Numbered from the stretch's first letter, positions 40,556 to 49,839 are shown. The stretch is DNA of 64,000 bases from Actinomycetota bacterium (GCA_018831265.1 JAHJCO010000028.1:1-64000); one strand, 5' to 3'. Translations and numbers: made by a program. The notes: generated by a model from the sequence alone, not told the origin.

Positions 40556-43360
40556 ATGGAAGAAGCAATCCTCAGTACCCCCGAGGACGGGGTGTTCGAT
40601 CTCCTGGAATCGAATCCACGAGGCCTGCGCTACGACGAGGCGGCCCGGCGCCTGGACGTCGAGGGCCCCAACGTGCTGGAGAAGAAGCGCGGCGTTCCGC
40701 TGTGGCGCAAGTTCCTGCACAACTTCATCCATTTCTTTGCCATCCTCCTGTGGGTCGCGGCGGTCCTGTCGTTCATCGCCGATACACCCCAGCTCGGGTA
40801 CGCATGCATAGCCGTCGTGGTGATCAACGCCATCTTCACTTTCTGGCAGGAGTTCAAGGCCGAAAAGGCGATAGAGAGCCTCCAGAAGATACTGCCCAGG
40901 AAGGCCAGGGTGCTCCGCGACGGAGAGGAGCAGGAGATAGACGCGGAGGACCTGGTCCCGGGCGACGTGGTGCTGCTGGAGGCAGGCAACAGCATAAGCG
41001 CCGACGCCCGGCTGGTGCAGGTGAACGAGATGCGGGTGGACAACTCAGCGCTTACGGGGGAATCGGAGCCGCAGTCCCGGCGCTCCGAGGCGATGATCAT
41101 AGAGAACGCGGCCCTGGCCGACCTCTCCAACCTGGTCTTCGCGGGCACCAGCGTTGCCTCGGGAAGCGGCAGGGCGGTCGTCTACTCGACCGGCATGAAC
41201 ACCGAGATAGGCAAGATAGCCAATCTCACCCAGGAGGTCAAAGAGGAGCCCAGCCCCCTGCAGAGGGAGATGGGCCAGATAACGAAGATCCTGGCGGTCA
41301 TCGCCACGTGCCTCGGGGTGCTGTTCTTCTCCCTCGGGGTGTTCGTAATGGACATGGGGCGGGCTGCCGCGTTCACCTTCGGCATCGGGATAATAGTGGC
41401 GAACGTCCCGGAAGGTCTCCTCCCCACCGTCACGCTGGCGCTGGCCATGGGCACCCAGCGCATGGCAAAGCAGCACGCTCTCATCAAGAAGCTGTCGTCC
41501 GTCGAGACGCTCGGCTGTACCACCGTGATCTGCACGGACAAGACGGGCACGCTCACCACCAACGAGATGACCGTGAGGGAGATGTGGGTGGCGGGTCGGG
41601 ACATCGTGATAGGCGGGGTGGGGTACACGCCGACCGGCGATTTCGCCGTGGATGGGCGCCCGCCCGACGATCGCGACACGGGCGCGATGCTCAAGCTCCT
41701 GCGCGTCGCGGCTTTCTGCAACAACTCCAGGCTGCTGCGGCCGGAGGAGCAGGAGGAGCAGTGGCGCATACTCGGTGACCCGACGGAAGCCGCCCTCCTG
41801 GTGGCCGCCCGGAAGTTCAGGTACGACTACGAGACCGAGCTGCGGATATTCCCGAGGCTCTACGAGCTCCCCTTCGACTCGCGACGAAAGAGAATGACCA
41901 CGACTCACAAGGTGGAAAACGGTGTCGAGGCGCTCGTCAAGGGCGCGCCCATGGAAGTGCTCGGCCTCTGTAAGCGGGTCTGGGAACCGGAAGGCGTTCG
42001 TGACATAACCGAGGAAGACAGAACCCGGGTCGCCGAGATGAACGACCGGTATGCCACCCAGGCCCTGAGGGTGCTCGGCTTCGCCTACCGCGAGGTCGAG
42101 AAGGAACAGAAGCACTACGAGATCGAGGACCTGGAGAATGACCTCACCTTCGTCGGGCTCGCCGCCATGATGGACCCGCCCAGGCCCGAGGTCGAGCAGG
42201 CTATCGCCGAGTGTCGCACGGCCGGCATCAGGGTCATCATGATCACGGGCGATTACGGTGTCACCGCAGAGTCGATCGCCAGGCGCGTCGGGCTCATACG
42301 TGGCAGGAGCGCGAAGGTGGTCACCGGCCCGGACATAGAGGAGATGTCTGACGAGGACCTCGGCTCGGTGCTGGAGGAACCAGGGGTCCTGTTCGCGCGC
42401 GTCGCCCCCGAGCACAAGATGCGCATAGCCCTCGCGCTCAAGGAGAAGGGCGAAGTGGTCGCCATGACGGGAGACGGCGTCAATGACGCGCCCGCTCTCA
42501 AGGCCGCGGACATCGGCGTGGCGATGGGGATAGCCGGCACCGACGTCGCAAAGGACGCGGCGGAGATGATACTGACGGATGACAACTTCGCGTCAATCGT
42601 CCACGCTATCGAGGAAGGCCGGGCCGTCTACGACAACATCAAGAGGTTCGTGACCTATATCCTGGCCAGCAACATCCCCGAGATCGTGCCTTTTCTCCTG
42701 TTCGTAATCGCGAAGGTTCCTCTCCCGCTAACGGTCATGCAGATACTCGCCGTGGACCTGGGCACGGACCTGATACCGGCGCTGGCCCTCGGCACCGAGC
42801 ACCCCGAGCCGGGTATCATGCGCCGCCCTCCGCGGTCTCAGAAGGAGCGCCTGCTGTCAACCAGGCTCCTCGCCCGCGCCTACGGCTTCCTGGGCCCGAT
42901 CGAGGCCGTGTGCTCTCTCGCGGCTTTCTTCCTGGTCTACTGGCTCGCCGGCTGGCGGCCCGCCATGGGGATCGCGGCGATGGAACTCTCCTTCGGCGCG
43001 GCCTACGCGATGGCGACCACCGCATGCCTGGGGACTATCGTCAGCACTCAGATCGGGAACGGCTTCGCATGCCGGACCGAGCGCGAGTCCATATTCAAGG
43101 TCGGGTTCACCACGAACAGGTTCTACCTCTTGGGCATCCTCTCGGAGATCCTCATCCTGCTGGTGTTCGTATATCTGCCGCCGTTCAAGGGCCTGTTCGA
43201 GTTGCAGGCGCCGGCCGGCTGGGTGTGGCTCTTCATGGCGGCCATGGCACCCTTGCCGCTGGTCGCGGATGAGATAAGGAAGTACTTCGTGAGGAGAAAG
43301 CGAGCGCACGGAACGAGGAAAGCAGGTGCGGAGGAAGAAACGTTGCAGCGGGCGGCCTGA
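40556..43360 (+). CDS. P2C-type (Na+,K+-ATPase-like) cation ATPase
   Basis: A 934-residue P-type ATPase. A-domain loop TGESEPQSRR; phosphorylation site CTDKTGTLT (Asp about 328); hinge TGDGVNDAPALKAADIGVAMG. The ion-site signatures match Na+,K+/H+,K+-ATPase alpha subunits: VANVPEGLLPTVTL (M4), SNIPEIVPF (M5) and DLGTDLIPALALGTE (M6). These carry the Ser-Asn-Glu and two Asp that bind K+ and Na+. About 10 transmembrane helices; no beta subunit. It probably extrudes Na+ and/or imports K+. Context (TrkA, TrkH) supports cation homeostasis. Gap to trkA is one base. Confidence 0.85.
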   Translation: MEEAILSTPEDGVFDLLESNPRGLRYDEAARRLDVEGPNVLEKKRGVPLWRKFLHNFIHFFAILLWVAAVLSFIADTPQLGYACIAVVVINAIFTFWQEFKAEKAIESLQKILPRKARVLRDGEEQEIDAEDLVPGDVVLLEAGNSISADARLVQVNEMRVDNSALTGESEPQSRRSEAMIIENAALADLSNLVFAGTSVASGSGRAVVYSTGMNTEIGKIANLTQEVKEEPSPLQREMGQITKILAVIATCLGVLFFSLGVFVMDMGRAAAFTFGIGIIVANVPEGLLPTVTLALAMGTQRMAKQHALIKKLSSVETLGCTTVICTDKTGTLTTNEMTVREMWVAGRDIVIGGVGYTPTGDFAVDGRPPDDRDTGAMLKLLRVAAFCNNSRLLRPEEQEEQWRILGDPTEAALLVAARKFRYDYETELRIFPRLYELPFDSRRKRMTTTHKVENGVEALVKGAPMEVLGLCKRVWEPEGVRDITEEDRTRVAEMNDRYATQALRVLGFAYREVEKEQKHYEIEDLENDLTFVGLAAMMDPPRPEVEQAIAECRTAGIRVIMITGDYGVTAESIARRVGLIRGRSAKVVTGPDIEEMSDEDLGSVLEEPGVLFARVAPEHKMRIALALKEKGEVVAMTGDGVNDAPALKAADIGVAMGIAGTDVAKDAAEMILTDDNFASIVHAIEEGRAVYDNIKRFVTYILASNIPEIVPFLLFVIAKVPLPLTVMQILAVDLGTDLIPALALGTEHPEPGIMRRPPRSQKERLLSTRLLARAYGFLGPIEAVCSLAAFFLVYWLAGWRPAMGIAAMELSFGAAYAMATTACLGTIVSTQIGNGFACRTERESIFKVGFTTNRFYLLGILSEILILLVFVYLPPFKGLFELQAPAGWVWLFMAAMAPLPLVADEIRKYFVRRKRAHGTRKAGAEEETLQRAA

Positions 43361-43413
43361 GGGCCGCACGGGACGCCCGGTCACGTCGGCCGGGATGACG
43401 GGGGTTGAAGCTC

Positions 43414-44064
43414 ATGCACGCGGTCATCATGGGATGCGGGAGAACCGGCTCGAGGCTTGCCAGGCGGCTTGACAGGCAGGGCCACAGCGTGGCGGTGATC
43501 GACAAGGACCCGACGTCCTTTCACCTCCTGGACGTAGATTTCAGGGGCCGGGCGGTGGAAGGTATCGGGTTCGATTCGGCGGTGCTGGTCGAGTCGGGCA
43601 TCGAGAGGGCGGACGCGTTCATCGCCGTGAGCGGCGGTGACAACTCGAACATCGTATCCGCGATAATCGCGAAGGACGTCTTTCACGTCCCCAAGGTGAT
43701 AACGAGGATCTACGACCCCCGGCGCGCGAGCATCTATCGCCGGTTCGGGATAGCGACCGTGGCACCGGTCCAGTGGGGCGTGAACCAGATCTTCAACCTG
43801 CTGTTCCGCGAGCGGTCGTTCGCCAGGGACACCTACGGTTCCGGCGAGGTCGAGATGATGGAGTTCGAACTCCCGCCGAACCTCGTCGGCCGGAGGATAT
43901 CGGAGTTCGAGGTGCCGGGCGAGGTCCACGTGGCCGTCATAGAGCGACTTGGTGCGGGTCTGATCCCGGTAGCGGGCACCACCTTCGAGCGGGGCGATAC
44001 CCTGAGCGTGCTGGTCGCGCGCCATGCCCTGGAGAAGTACAAGAAGATGTTCTTCATCAACTGA
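43414..44064 (+). CDS. trkA: TrkA/KtrA-like single RCK protein
   Basis: A 216-residue RCK protein with TrkA-N (GCGRTGSRLA near the start, VIDKD) and TrkA-C. Start chosen at ATG 43414; a TTG at 43405 is in frame but has no spaced ribosome site. It is downstream of the ATPase (53 bp). Same-fold neighbours at 44085 and 48533 are closer to each other than to this one. Confidence 0.86.
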   Translation: MHAVIMGCGRTGSRLARRLDRQGHSVAVIDKDPTSFHLLDVDFRGRAVEGIGFDSAVLVESGIERADAFIAVSGGDNSNIVSAIIAKDVFHVPKVITRIYDPRRASIYRRFGIATVAPVQWGVNQIFNLLFRERSFARDTYGSGEVEMMEFELPPNLVGRRISEFEVPGEVHVAVIERLGAGLIPVAGTTFERGDTLSVLVARHALEKYKKMFFIN

Positions 44065-44084
44065 GGGTCGAGGAGGATGCGAAG

Positions 44085-44747
44085 ATGCGCGTGATAATCG
44101 CCGGAGGGGGCGTGGTAGGGTCATTCCTCGCCCAGATACTGCACGAGAAGAACGAGGTGGTGGTAATAGACAGGAACAAGGACAAGTGCGCCCTGCTGTC
44201 CTCGGACAAAGGCACCATCCGGGCCATATGCGAGGACGCGTGCGAGCCGTGGGTGCTGGAGTTCGCGGGCATCAAGGAGGCGGACCTGATGGTAGCCGTC
44301 ACCGGCGATGACGAGGACAACCTCGTGATCGGCTACCTGTCCAAGTTCGAGTACGATGTCCCGAAGGTCATCGGACGCGTCAACAACCCGAAGAACCGCT
44401 GGCTGTTCACCCCGAGCTGGGGTGTGGATGTGGAGGTCAGTACACCCGATATCATCGCGAAGATAATCGAGGAGGAGACCACGCTGGGCGAGGTCGTGAC
44501 CGTCATGAAGCTCCGTGCCAGCGACGTGAGCCTGGTCGAGATAACGCTACCCGACGACGCCGCAGCCCTGGGCAAGCCGCTGTCGGAGCTGGACATGCCC
44601 CCCGAGACATTGATCGTGACCGTCGTGCGAGAGGACGCGATGATGATACCCAGGGCCGACACGGTGCTCAGAGAAGGCGACAAGATCCTTGCGGTGACGA
44701 ACATCCACAACCAGAAAGCCCTGGAAGCCAAGCTCGGACACGGGTGA
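44085..44747 (+). CDS. trkA: TrkA/KtrA-like single RCK protein
   Basis: A 220-residue RCK protein. GGGVVGSFLAQILHEKN is the nucleotide loop, VNNPKNRWLF a family feature; TrkA-C follows. ATG 44085 has GAGGAGG upstream. Very similar to 48533-49198 (shared VNNPKN, AVTGDD-DNL, EETTLGE/KETTLGE). It lies before the promoter for the small TrkH-linked gene. Confidence 0.87.
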   Translation: MRVIIAGGGVVGSFLAQILHEKNEVVVIDRNKDKCALLSSDKGTIRAICEDACEPWVLEFAGIKEADLMVAVTGDDEDNLVIGYLSKFEYDVPKVIGRVNNPKNRWLFTPSWGVDVEVSTPDIIAKIIEEETTLGEVVTVMKLRASDVSLVEITLPDDAAALGKPLSELDMPPETLIVTVVREDAMMIPRADTVLREGDKILAVTNIHNQKALEAKLGHG

Positions 44748-44863
44748 GGCGAGGGGCTGCCTCCGTCCTGTATCGACAGTCGACCTCGTCGTCCCGCACG
44801 AGGCCCGGTTTCGCCGTCGTAGCCGTCCTGAAATCAGCATGGCGGGAGGCTCCGGCCTTGTTC

Positions 44864-44869
44864 TATAAT
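44864..44869 (+). promoter_or_regulatory. Internal promoter before the small membrane gene and trkH
   Basis: A perfect TATAAT with a predicted start near 44876. I see no clear -35. The gap 44748-44911 holds nothing else coding. Confidence 0.5.
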
Positions 44870-44911
44870 GCGAAACACCCGCGGGGGCGGGGCGAGACCG
44901 GGAGGGCGCGG

Positions 44912-45067
44912 ATGAGCAACGACACGGTGATGAGGAGCCAGGAGGCCAGCCGCTGGCGCAGGTGGCTCTCCTACGCCCTGGGGATCCTCATCGAGACGGC
45001 GGCCGTCCTGGTTATCTCCGGCCTGGCCCTCCTCGTCATCATTCTCGTCAAGGTCATCATGAAATGA
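44912..45067 (+). CDS. 51-residue single-span protein coupled to TrkH
   Basis: A short ORF with GGGAGGGCG before ATG 44912. It has a basic, hydrophilic N-terminus (MSNDTVMRSQEASRWRRW) and one helix of about 25 residues (ALGILIETAAVLVISGLALLV), ending KVIMK. Its stop overlaps the trkH start in ATGA. The position is analogous to the small KdpF subunit of the Kdp pump, but sequence similarity cannot be judged. A TrkH accessory or stabilising peptide is an inference. It could be overlooked by annotation. Confidence 0.65.
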   Translation: MSNDTVMRSQEASRWRRWLSYALGILIETAAVLVISGLALLVIILVKVIMK

Positions 45068-46581
45068 TTTTCAAGCCCACCCGCGAGGACCTGAAGGTGA
45101 TCGGGCAGGGTATCGGCAGGGTCATACTGGGCGTCGGGCTTATCATGCTGATCCCCCTGGTCGTCGCTGTCGTCTCGACCGAGTGGCTCGCCGTCATCGA
45201 CTTCCTGATCGGGATATTCGCCTGCGTGGCGTTCTGGCTGGTTACGGAGATGACGTGCAAGACGAACCGCGACCTGACGTGGTTCCACGGGCTCATCGTG
45301 GCCTCCGCCGGGTGGCTCACAGCCATGTTCTTCGGCGCCATCCCCCACATGCTCTCCGGCCACTTCAAGTCCTACCTGGACGCCTGCTTCGACCTGATGA
45401 GCGGCTACACCACCACGGGCCTGTTCCTGCTCCAGGACCTCGACCATGTCTCGCACGGTCTCAACATGTGGCGCCACCTTCTCACATACGCGGGGGGACA
45501 GGGCATCATCGTCATAGCCCTGACATTCCTCTTCGCCGGGACGGCCGGGGCGTTCAAGATCTACGCGAGCGAAGGCAAGGAGGAGAAACTCCTGCCCAAC
45601 GTCATCCGCACGGCCCGGGCCATCTGGATGATCAGCCTCACCTACCTGGTCGTGGGCAGCGTCTTCCTGTTCGTGGCGCTGCTGTTCGAGGGGATGCCCG
45701 CCGGGCGGGGCTTCCTGCACTCGGTCTGGCTCTTCATGGGCGCCTGGTCCACGGGGGGGTTCGCCCCCCAGAGCCTCAACCTTCTCTACTACCACAGCTT
45801 GTGGATCGAGATCGTGACCCTGGTCATATTCGTCATAGGCTCATTCAACTTCGTGCTGCACTACTCGGTCTGGACACGGCGACGAACCGAGATACTCAAG
45901 AACATCGAGATACGGTCATTCGCGATCACGACCGCCGTCACCTCGTTCGTACTCGCCATCGGCCTCTCCAAGGGAGGGGTCTATACCACCATCTCCGAGT
46001 TCCTCAGGAAAGGGGTCTACAACCTCATCTCCGGGCACACGACCACGGGCAACGCCACCGTCTACTCCAATTCATTCGTGGGCGAGTTCGGATTCATCGC
46101 CATGTGGGGCATTATAATCGCCATGGCCATCGGCGCGAGCGCCGCTTCCACAGGGGGTGGTTTCAAGGGCCTTCGCGTGGGCATCTTAACCAAGTCGTTG
46201 TGGGGGGACATCAAGGGACTCGTATCCCCCGAGTCGGCCGTCGTGCGGGAGAAGGTACATCACGTCCGCGATATCTGGCTGGACGAAGCCCTGGTAAAGG
46301 GCACCATGCTGATCCTGTTGAGCTACGTGATCATCTACTTCATTGGCGGGATCCTGGGGTTGATGTACGGCTACGAACCGTCGGTCGCCTTCTTCGACGC
46401 GGTGAGCGCCGGGAGCAACACCGGGCTCTCCACGGGGCTGACTTCACCGCTTATGCCCGCCCTGCTGAAGGTCTGGTACATCTTCGTCATGTGGGCGGGG
46501 CGCCTGGAGTTCCTGTCCATCTTCGCGCTGTTCGGCATGGCGGTGGCCGTGGTGAAGGGAAAGAGGGTGGGACGACGATGA
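45064..46581 (+). CDS. trkH: TrkH/KtrB-type K+ channel subunit
   Basis: A 505-residue membrane protein with four M-P-M repeats. Selectivity-filter loops are SGYTTTGL, GAWSTGGFAP, SGHTTTGN and SAGSNTGLSTG. It is the ion-conducting subunit that works with the RCK (TrkA) proteins. Start ATG 45064, inside an ATGA overlap with the 51-residue gene. Its own TGA overlaps the next gene's ATG (ATGA). Only one TrkH for five TrkA proteins is present in the window. Confidence 0.93.
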   Translation: MIFKPTREDLKVIGQGIGRVILGVGLIMLIPLVVAVVSTEWLAVIDFLIGIFACVAFWLVTEMTCKTNRDLTWFHGLIVASAGWLTAMFFGAIPHMLSGHFKSYLDACFDLMSGYTTTGLFLLQDLDHVSHGLNMWRHLLTYAGGQGIIVIALTFLFAGTAGAFKIYASEGKEEKLLPNVIRTARAIWMISLTYLVVGSVFLFVALLFEGMPAGRGFLHSVWLFMGAWSTGGFAPQSLNLLYYHSLWIEIVTLVIFVIGSFNFVLHYSVWTRRRTEILKNIEIRSFAITTAVTSFVLAIGLSKGGVYTTISEFLRKGVYNLISGHTTTGNATVYSNSFVGEFGFIAMWGIIIAMAIGASAASTGGGFKGLRVGILTKSLWGDIKGLVSPESAVVREKVHHVRDIWLDEALVKGTMLILLSYVIIYFIGGILGLMYGYEPSVAFFDAVSAGSNTGLSTGLTSPLMPALLKVWYIFVMWAGRLEFLSIFALFGMAVAVVKGKRVGRR

Positions 46582-47165
46582 TCCGACCGGTGCGAGGACT
46601 CGCGGTACTGGCCGCGTTCATCATGCTCGCGACGGTCCTGCTCATGGCACGTGCCGCATCCCCGGCGGATGACACCGTCGCCATCACCAGGCTGATAAAC
46701 CACATGAAGCAGTACGACGGCAGGACCGTGACGATACGGGGTGAGGCGATCGGTGACGTGATGGTGCGGGGGACGGACGCCTGGATCACCGTGAACGACG
46801 ACGAGTACAGCAGGAACAGCATCGAGGAGGGCGGCGAGCTGGTCGGGATGTCCAACGCCGGCATCGGGATCTGGCTCTCCTCAACCGACGCCGAGAAGAT
46901 ACGCATCTGCGGCGGATACAAGAACAAGGGCGATATCGTAGCCGTGACCGGCACCTTCAACAGGGCCTGCAAGGAGCACGGGGGCGACACCGACATACAC
47001 GCCACCAGCCTTGAGGTCGTGAAAGAGGGCTACCCGTTCGAGCGTTCCTTCCCCTGGGGGAAGTTGATCGCGCTCCTCGCGCTCGTGGGCATGGCGGGCG
47101 GGCTATGGTGGTACAGGTGGTACGTGAAGAAGGCCGGCCTACGTGAAGCGCACAGGGAGTACTAG
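46578..47165 (+). CDS. Exported OB-fold-like protein coupled to TrkH
   Basis: A 195-residue protein. It has an N-terminal signal segment (LAVLAAFIMLATVLLMARAA), a soluble beta-rich domain with DGRTVTIRGEAIGDVMVRG and DIVAVTGTFNRAC that resembles OB-fold, tRNA_anti-like domains, and a C-terminal helix (LIALLALVGMAGGLWWY) with a basic tail. It is coupled to trkH in an ATGA overlap and lies before the second tandem TrkA. A periplasmic or extracytoplasmic accessory to the channel is my guess. Confidence 0.65.
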   Translation: MIRPVRGLAVLAAFIMLATVLLMARAASPADDTVAITRLINHMKQYDGRTVTIRGEAIGDVMVRGTDAWITVNDDEYSRNSIEEGGELVGMSNAGIGIWLSSTDAEKIRICGGYKNKGDIVAVTGTFNRACKEHGGDTDIHATSLEVVKEGYPFERSFPWGKLIALLALVGMAGGLWWYRWYVKKAGLREAHREY

Positions 47166-47168
47166 AAA

Positions 47169-48536
47169 GTGTACGTGATCGTCGCCGGATGCGGACGGGT
47201 GGGCTCTCAGCTGGCCCAGGCCCTGTCATACGAGGCACACGACGTGGTCGTGATAGACAGGAACCCGACCTCCTTCCGCCGGCTGGGCGGCACCTTCAAC
47301 GGCATCACCCTGGAGGGCGTCGCGTTCGACGAGGAGCTGCTGCTCGAGGCCGGCATCGAGCAGGCCGACGCGTTCGCCGCCGTCACCAACCACGACAACA
47401 CCAACCTGATGGCGGCCGAGGTGGCCATGAGGGTCTTCGAGGTTCCGAGGGTCATCTCCAGGGTGTACTACCCTGAAAAGGAGCTCACCTTCTTCAAGAT
47501 GGGCATCGACTACGTGTGCAGCACCACGCTCCTGGCCGAGCGCGCCAGGGATAAGCTCTACCAGGGCTCGGACGTGAAGATACAGCAGGACAGGCTCGAC
47601 CTGGGTATCCAGGTCGTGGACCTGGAGGTCCCCGGGGGCGTCGAGGGCGCCACCGCCGGGAGCCTGAACTACGGCGTCAGCTCCAGGCTGGTGACGCTGC
47701 TTCGGGGGAACAGGGAGATCTACTGGAACTCCGCTACGCCTCTGAAGCCCGGAGACGGCCTGGTGGTGAGCCTGCGCCGTGAGGGCTGGGCGGTCCTTGC
47801 GAGAGTGATGGGCTCCGACCCGGCCTCCCATATCGGCCCCGTGTTCTCCGTCCCGGCTCCGAGGACCACGGAGCAGATGACCCCCGGCAGGGTGGTCATA
47901 GGCGGCTGCTCGGCGGTCGGCGCCCAGCTAGCCGTACTGCTCTCGATGGACGGCCACCGCGTGGCCATCATAGACACGGACACCTCCAAGTTCGCCAGGC
48001 TGCCCTCCACCTTCGAGGGCGATTTCATCGAGGGGACCATCTTTAACGAGGACGCTCTTACGGCCGCCGGGATAGAGTCCGCCGACTACTTCCTTTCCAT
48101 GACAAAGAAAGACAACGCCAACCTGATGGCAGCGGAGGTGGCGCGGCACGTGTTCGGCGTACCCCGCGTCGTCGCCCGGCTGTTCAACACCGACAAGGAG
48201 CGGACATACCAGGCGCTCGGGATGGATTACGTCTGCGGGACCCGGCTGCTTTCGCAGGTCCTGCAGGAGCGCATCCTGCTCCCGCTGGTCCGCAGCCGCG
48301 GGGCGGTGCTCAACAACAGGCTCGACCTGGTCGAGTTCGAGTGCCCGCGGCGCTGGGAGGGGATGACGGTACGTGAGGCGTGGGAGGGGTCCGGGGTAGC
48401 GCTGGCATACATCACCAGGCGGACCAGCGGGTACCTGCCGGAGGACAACTTTGTTCTCCACCAGGGAGACACGATAACGGCGGCGGCCACCGGACAGAAC
48501 GTGAGAAAGCTGGAGAAACACCTGCACAGGGGGTGA
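47169..48536 (+). CDS. trkA: Tandem TrkA/RCK potassium regulatory protein
   Basis: A 455-residue protein with two RCK modules (GCGRVGSQLA; GCSAVGAQLA). Its start is GTG 47169, 3 bp after the OB-like gene stop. A paralogue of the 39175 protein (YQALGM-YVCGTR, LVEFECPR shared). It overlaps the following single RCK gene in GTGA. Confidence 0.88.
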   Translation: MYVIVAGCGRVGSQLAQALSYEAHDVVVIDRNPTSFRRLGGTFNGITLEGVAFDEELLLEAGIEQADAFAAVTNHDNTNLMAAEVAMRVFEVPRVISRVYYPEKELTFFKMGIDYVCSTTLLAERARDKLYQGSDVKIQQDRLDLGIQVVDLEVPGGVEGATAGSLNYGVSSRLVTLLRGNREIYWNSATPLKPGDGLVVSLRREGWAVLARVMGSDPASHIGPVFSVPAPRTTEQMTPGRVVIGGCSAVGAQLAVLLSMDGHRVAIIDTDTSKFARLPSTFEGDFIEGTIFNEDALTAAGIESADYFLSMTKKDNANLMAAEVARHVFGVPRVVARLFNTDKERTYQALGMDYVCGTRLLSQVLQERILLPLVRSRGAVLNNRLDLVEFECPRRWEGMTVREAWEGSGVALAYITRRTSGYLPEDNFVLHQGDTITAAATGQNVRKLEKHLHRG

Positions 48537-49198
48537 TCGTTATCCACATAGTAATCAGCGGCGGAGGCATGGTCGGCTCGTTCCTGGCCGCGGAGCTGCA
48601 CGAAAAGGGGCACACGGTGGTGGTGATAGAGAAGGACACCATCGCCTGCGACAGGCTGTCCGCGAAGGTACCGGTCATGGTCATATGCGGGGACGCCTGC
48701 GACTACCGGTACCAGGAGGAGGCCAGGGTGGACCGCGCCGACGTCTTCGCGGCGGTGACGGGCGACGACGACGACAACCTGGTCGCCTGCCAGCTCGCCA
48801 AGACATCCTTCGACGTGCCCCGCACCGTGGCCAGGGTCAACAACCCCAAGAACGAGCGCATCTTCAACCTGATGGGGGTGGACGCCATCTCCGGCACCAC
48901 CATCATCGGGCACCTCATCGAGAAGGAGACCACCCTGGGCGAAATAATCACCCTCCAGGTCATGCGGCAGGGCCGCTTCGCCATGGTGGAGGTGGACCTC
49001 CCGGAGTCCGGCTGCCGCTGCTGCGGCAAGGCCGTCCAGGACCTGGACCTGCCGCGTGACTGCGTGCTGGTGGCGATCATCCGCGGAGACGAGACGGTAA
49101 TCCCGAGCGGCACGGACAGCATCCAGGCGGGCGACTCGGTGATCGCGGTGACCTCCATGGAGAGCGAGGACAGGCTCCGGAAGGTGTTGCTCGGCTAG
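48533..49198 (+). CDS. trkA: TrkA/KtrA-like single RCK protein
   Basis: A 221-residue RCK protein. Its start is GTG 48533, within GTGA overlapping the previous stop; no ATG fits. Nucleotide loop GGGMVGSFLAAELHEK. It has CRCCGK, an unusual Cys cluster. It ends in a 4-bp tail-to-tail overlap with phoU (49195-49198). Confidence 0.86.
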   Translation: MIVIHIVISGGGMVGSFLAAELHEKGHTVVVIEKDTIACDRLSAKVPVMVICGDACDYRYQEEARVDRADVFAAVTGDDDDNLVACQLAKTSFDVPRTVARVNNPKNERIFNLMGVDAISGTTIIGHLIEKETTLGEIITLQVMRQGRFAMVEVDLPESGCRCCGKAVQDLDLPRDCVLVAIIRGDETVIPSGTDSIQAGDSVIAVTSMESEDRLRKVLLG

Positions 49199-49839
49199 AC
49201 TTCGAATTCGCCCGTGACCATGTAGCGGACGTGCTCGCCGATGTCCACCGCATGGTCGGCGATCCTCTCCAGGAAGCGCGATACCATCACCACGCGGATT
49301 ATGAGCTCGAGCTCGTCCTCGCTGTCCCGGTTGGTCACCAGGAGGAAGCTCCGGTTTATGCGGTCGACGGTATCGTCCATCACGCTGAGCTGCGCGGCCT
49401 TCTCCGTATCGCGCTCCTTGAACGACTCCATGGCGCGCACCATCATAATCGTGGACCGCCGGAACATCTCGTCCATGTTCTCGCTTATCCAGGGGGACAG
49501 GGTGTACTCCTGGAGGTTCACGATCGCCTTGCTGATGTTCACGCAGAGGTCCGCGACGCGCTCGAGGTGCTGGGAGAGCCGCATGATCACTATGATCCGT
49601 CGCAGGTCTATTGCCACCGGGGCCTGACGGGCGAGCAGCTCGATGCCGTTCTCCTCTATCTTCACGACAAAGTCGTCGATGACGTCGTCGCCCTCGATTA
49701 TCTCGCACGCCTTATCGGCGTCGAGCTCGCGGAAGGCGACCCTCGTCTTTTCGATAACCTCCACGGTGAGGTTGCCCATCTTGAGCAGGTCCTGGTACAG
49801 CTCGTCCAGCTGCTGGTGAAAGGTCTTCCTGACTTCCAT
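49195..49839 (-). CDS. phoU: PhoU phosphate-signalling regulator
   Basis: A 214-residue, all-helical PhoU with two PhoU repeats (DLRRIIVIMRLSQHLERVADLC; EDELELIIRVVMVSRFLERIADHAVDIGEH; the E-x-x-x-D metal motif is in both). It links PstB and PhoR to suppress the Pho response when phosphate is plentiful. Start ATG 49839 with AAGGAG upstream. Confidence 0.93.
   Translation of the reverse strand: MEVRKTFHQQLDELYQDLLKMGNLTVEVIEKTRVAFRELDADKACEIIEGDDVIDDFVVKIEENGIELLARQAPVAIDLRRIIVIMRLSQHLERVADLCVNISKAIVNLQEYTLSPWISENMDEMFRRSTIMMVRAMESFKERDTEKAAQLSVMDDTVDRINRSFLLVTNRDSEDELELIIRVVMVSRFLERIADHAVDIGEHVRYMVTGEFEV

Noticed and set aside
44748..44911. Longer version of the 51-residue protein from 44744
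   Set aside because: The added 56 residues have no hydrophobic pattern and would cross the consensus -10. ATG 44912 has a good Shine-Dalgarno.
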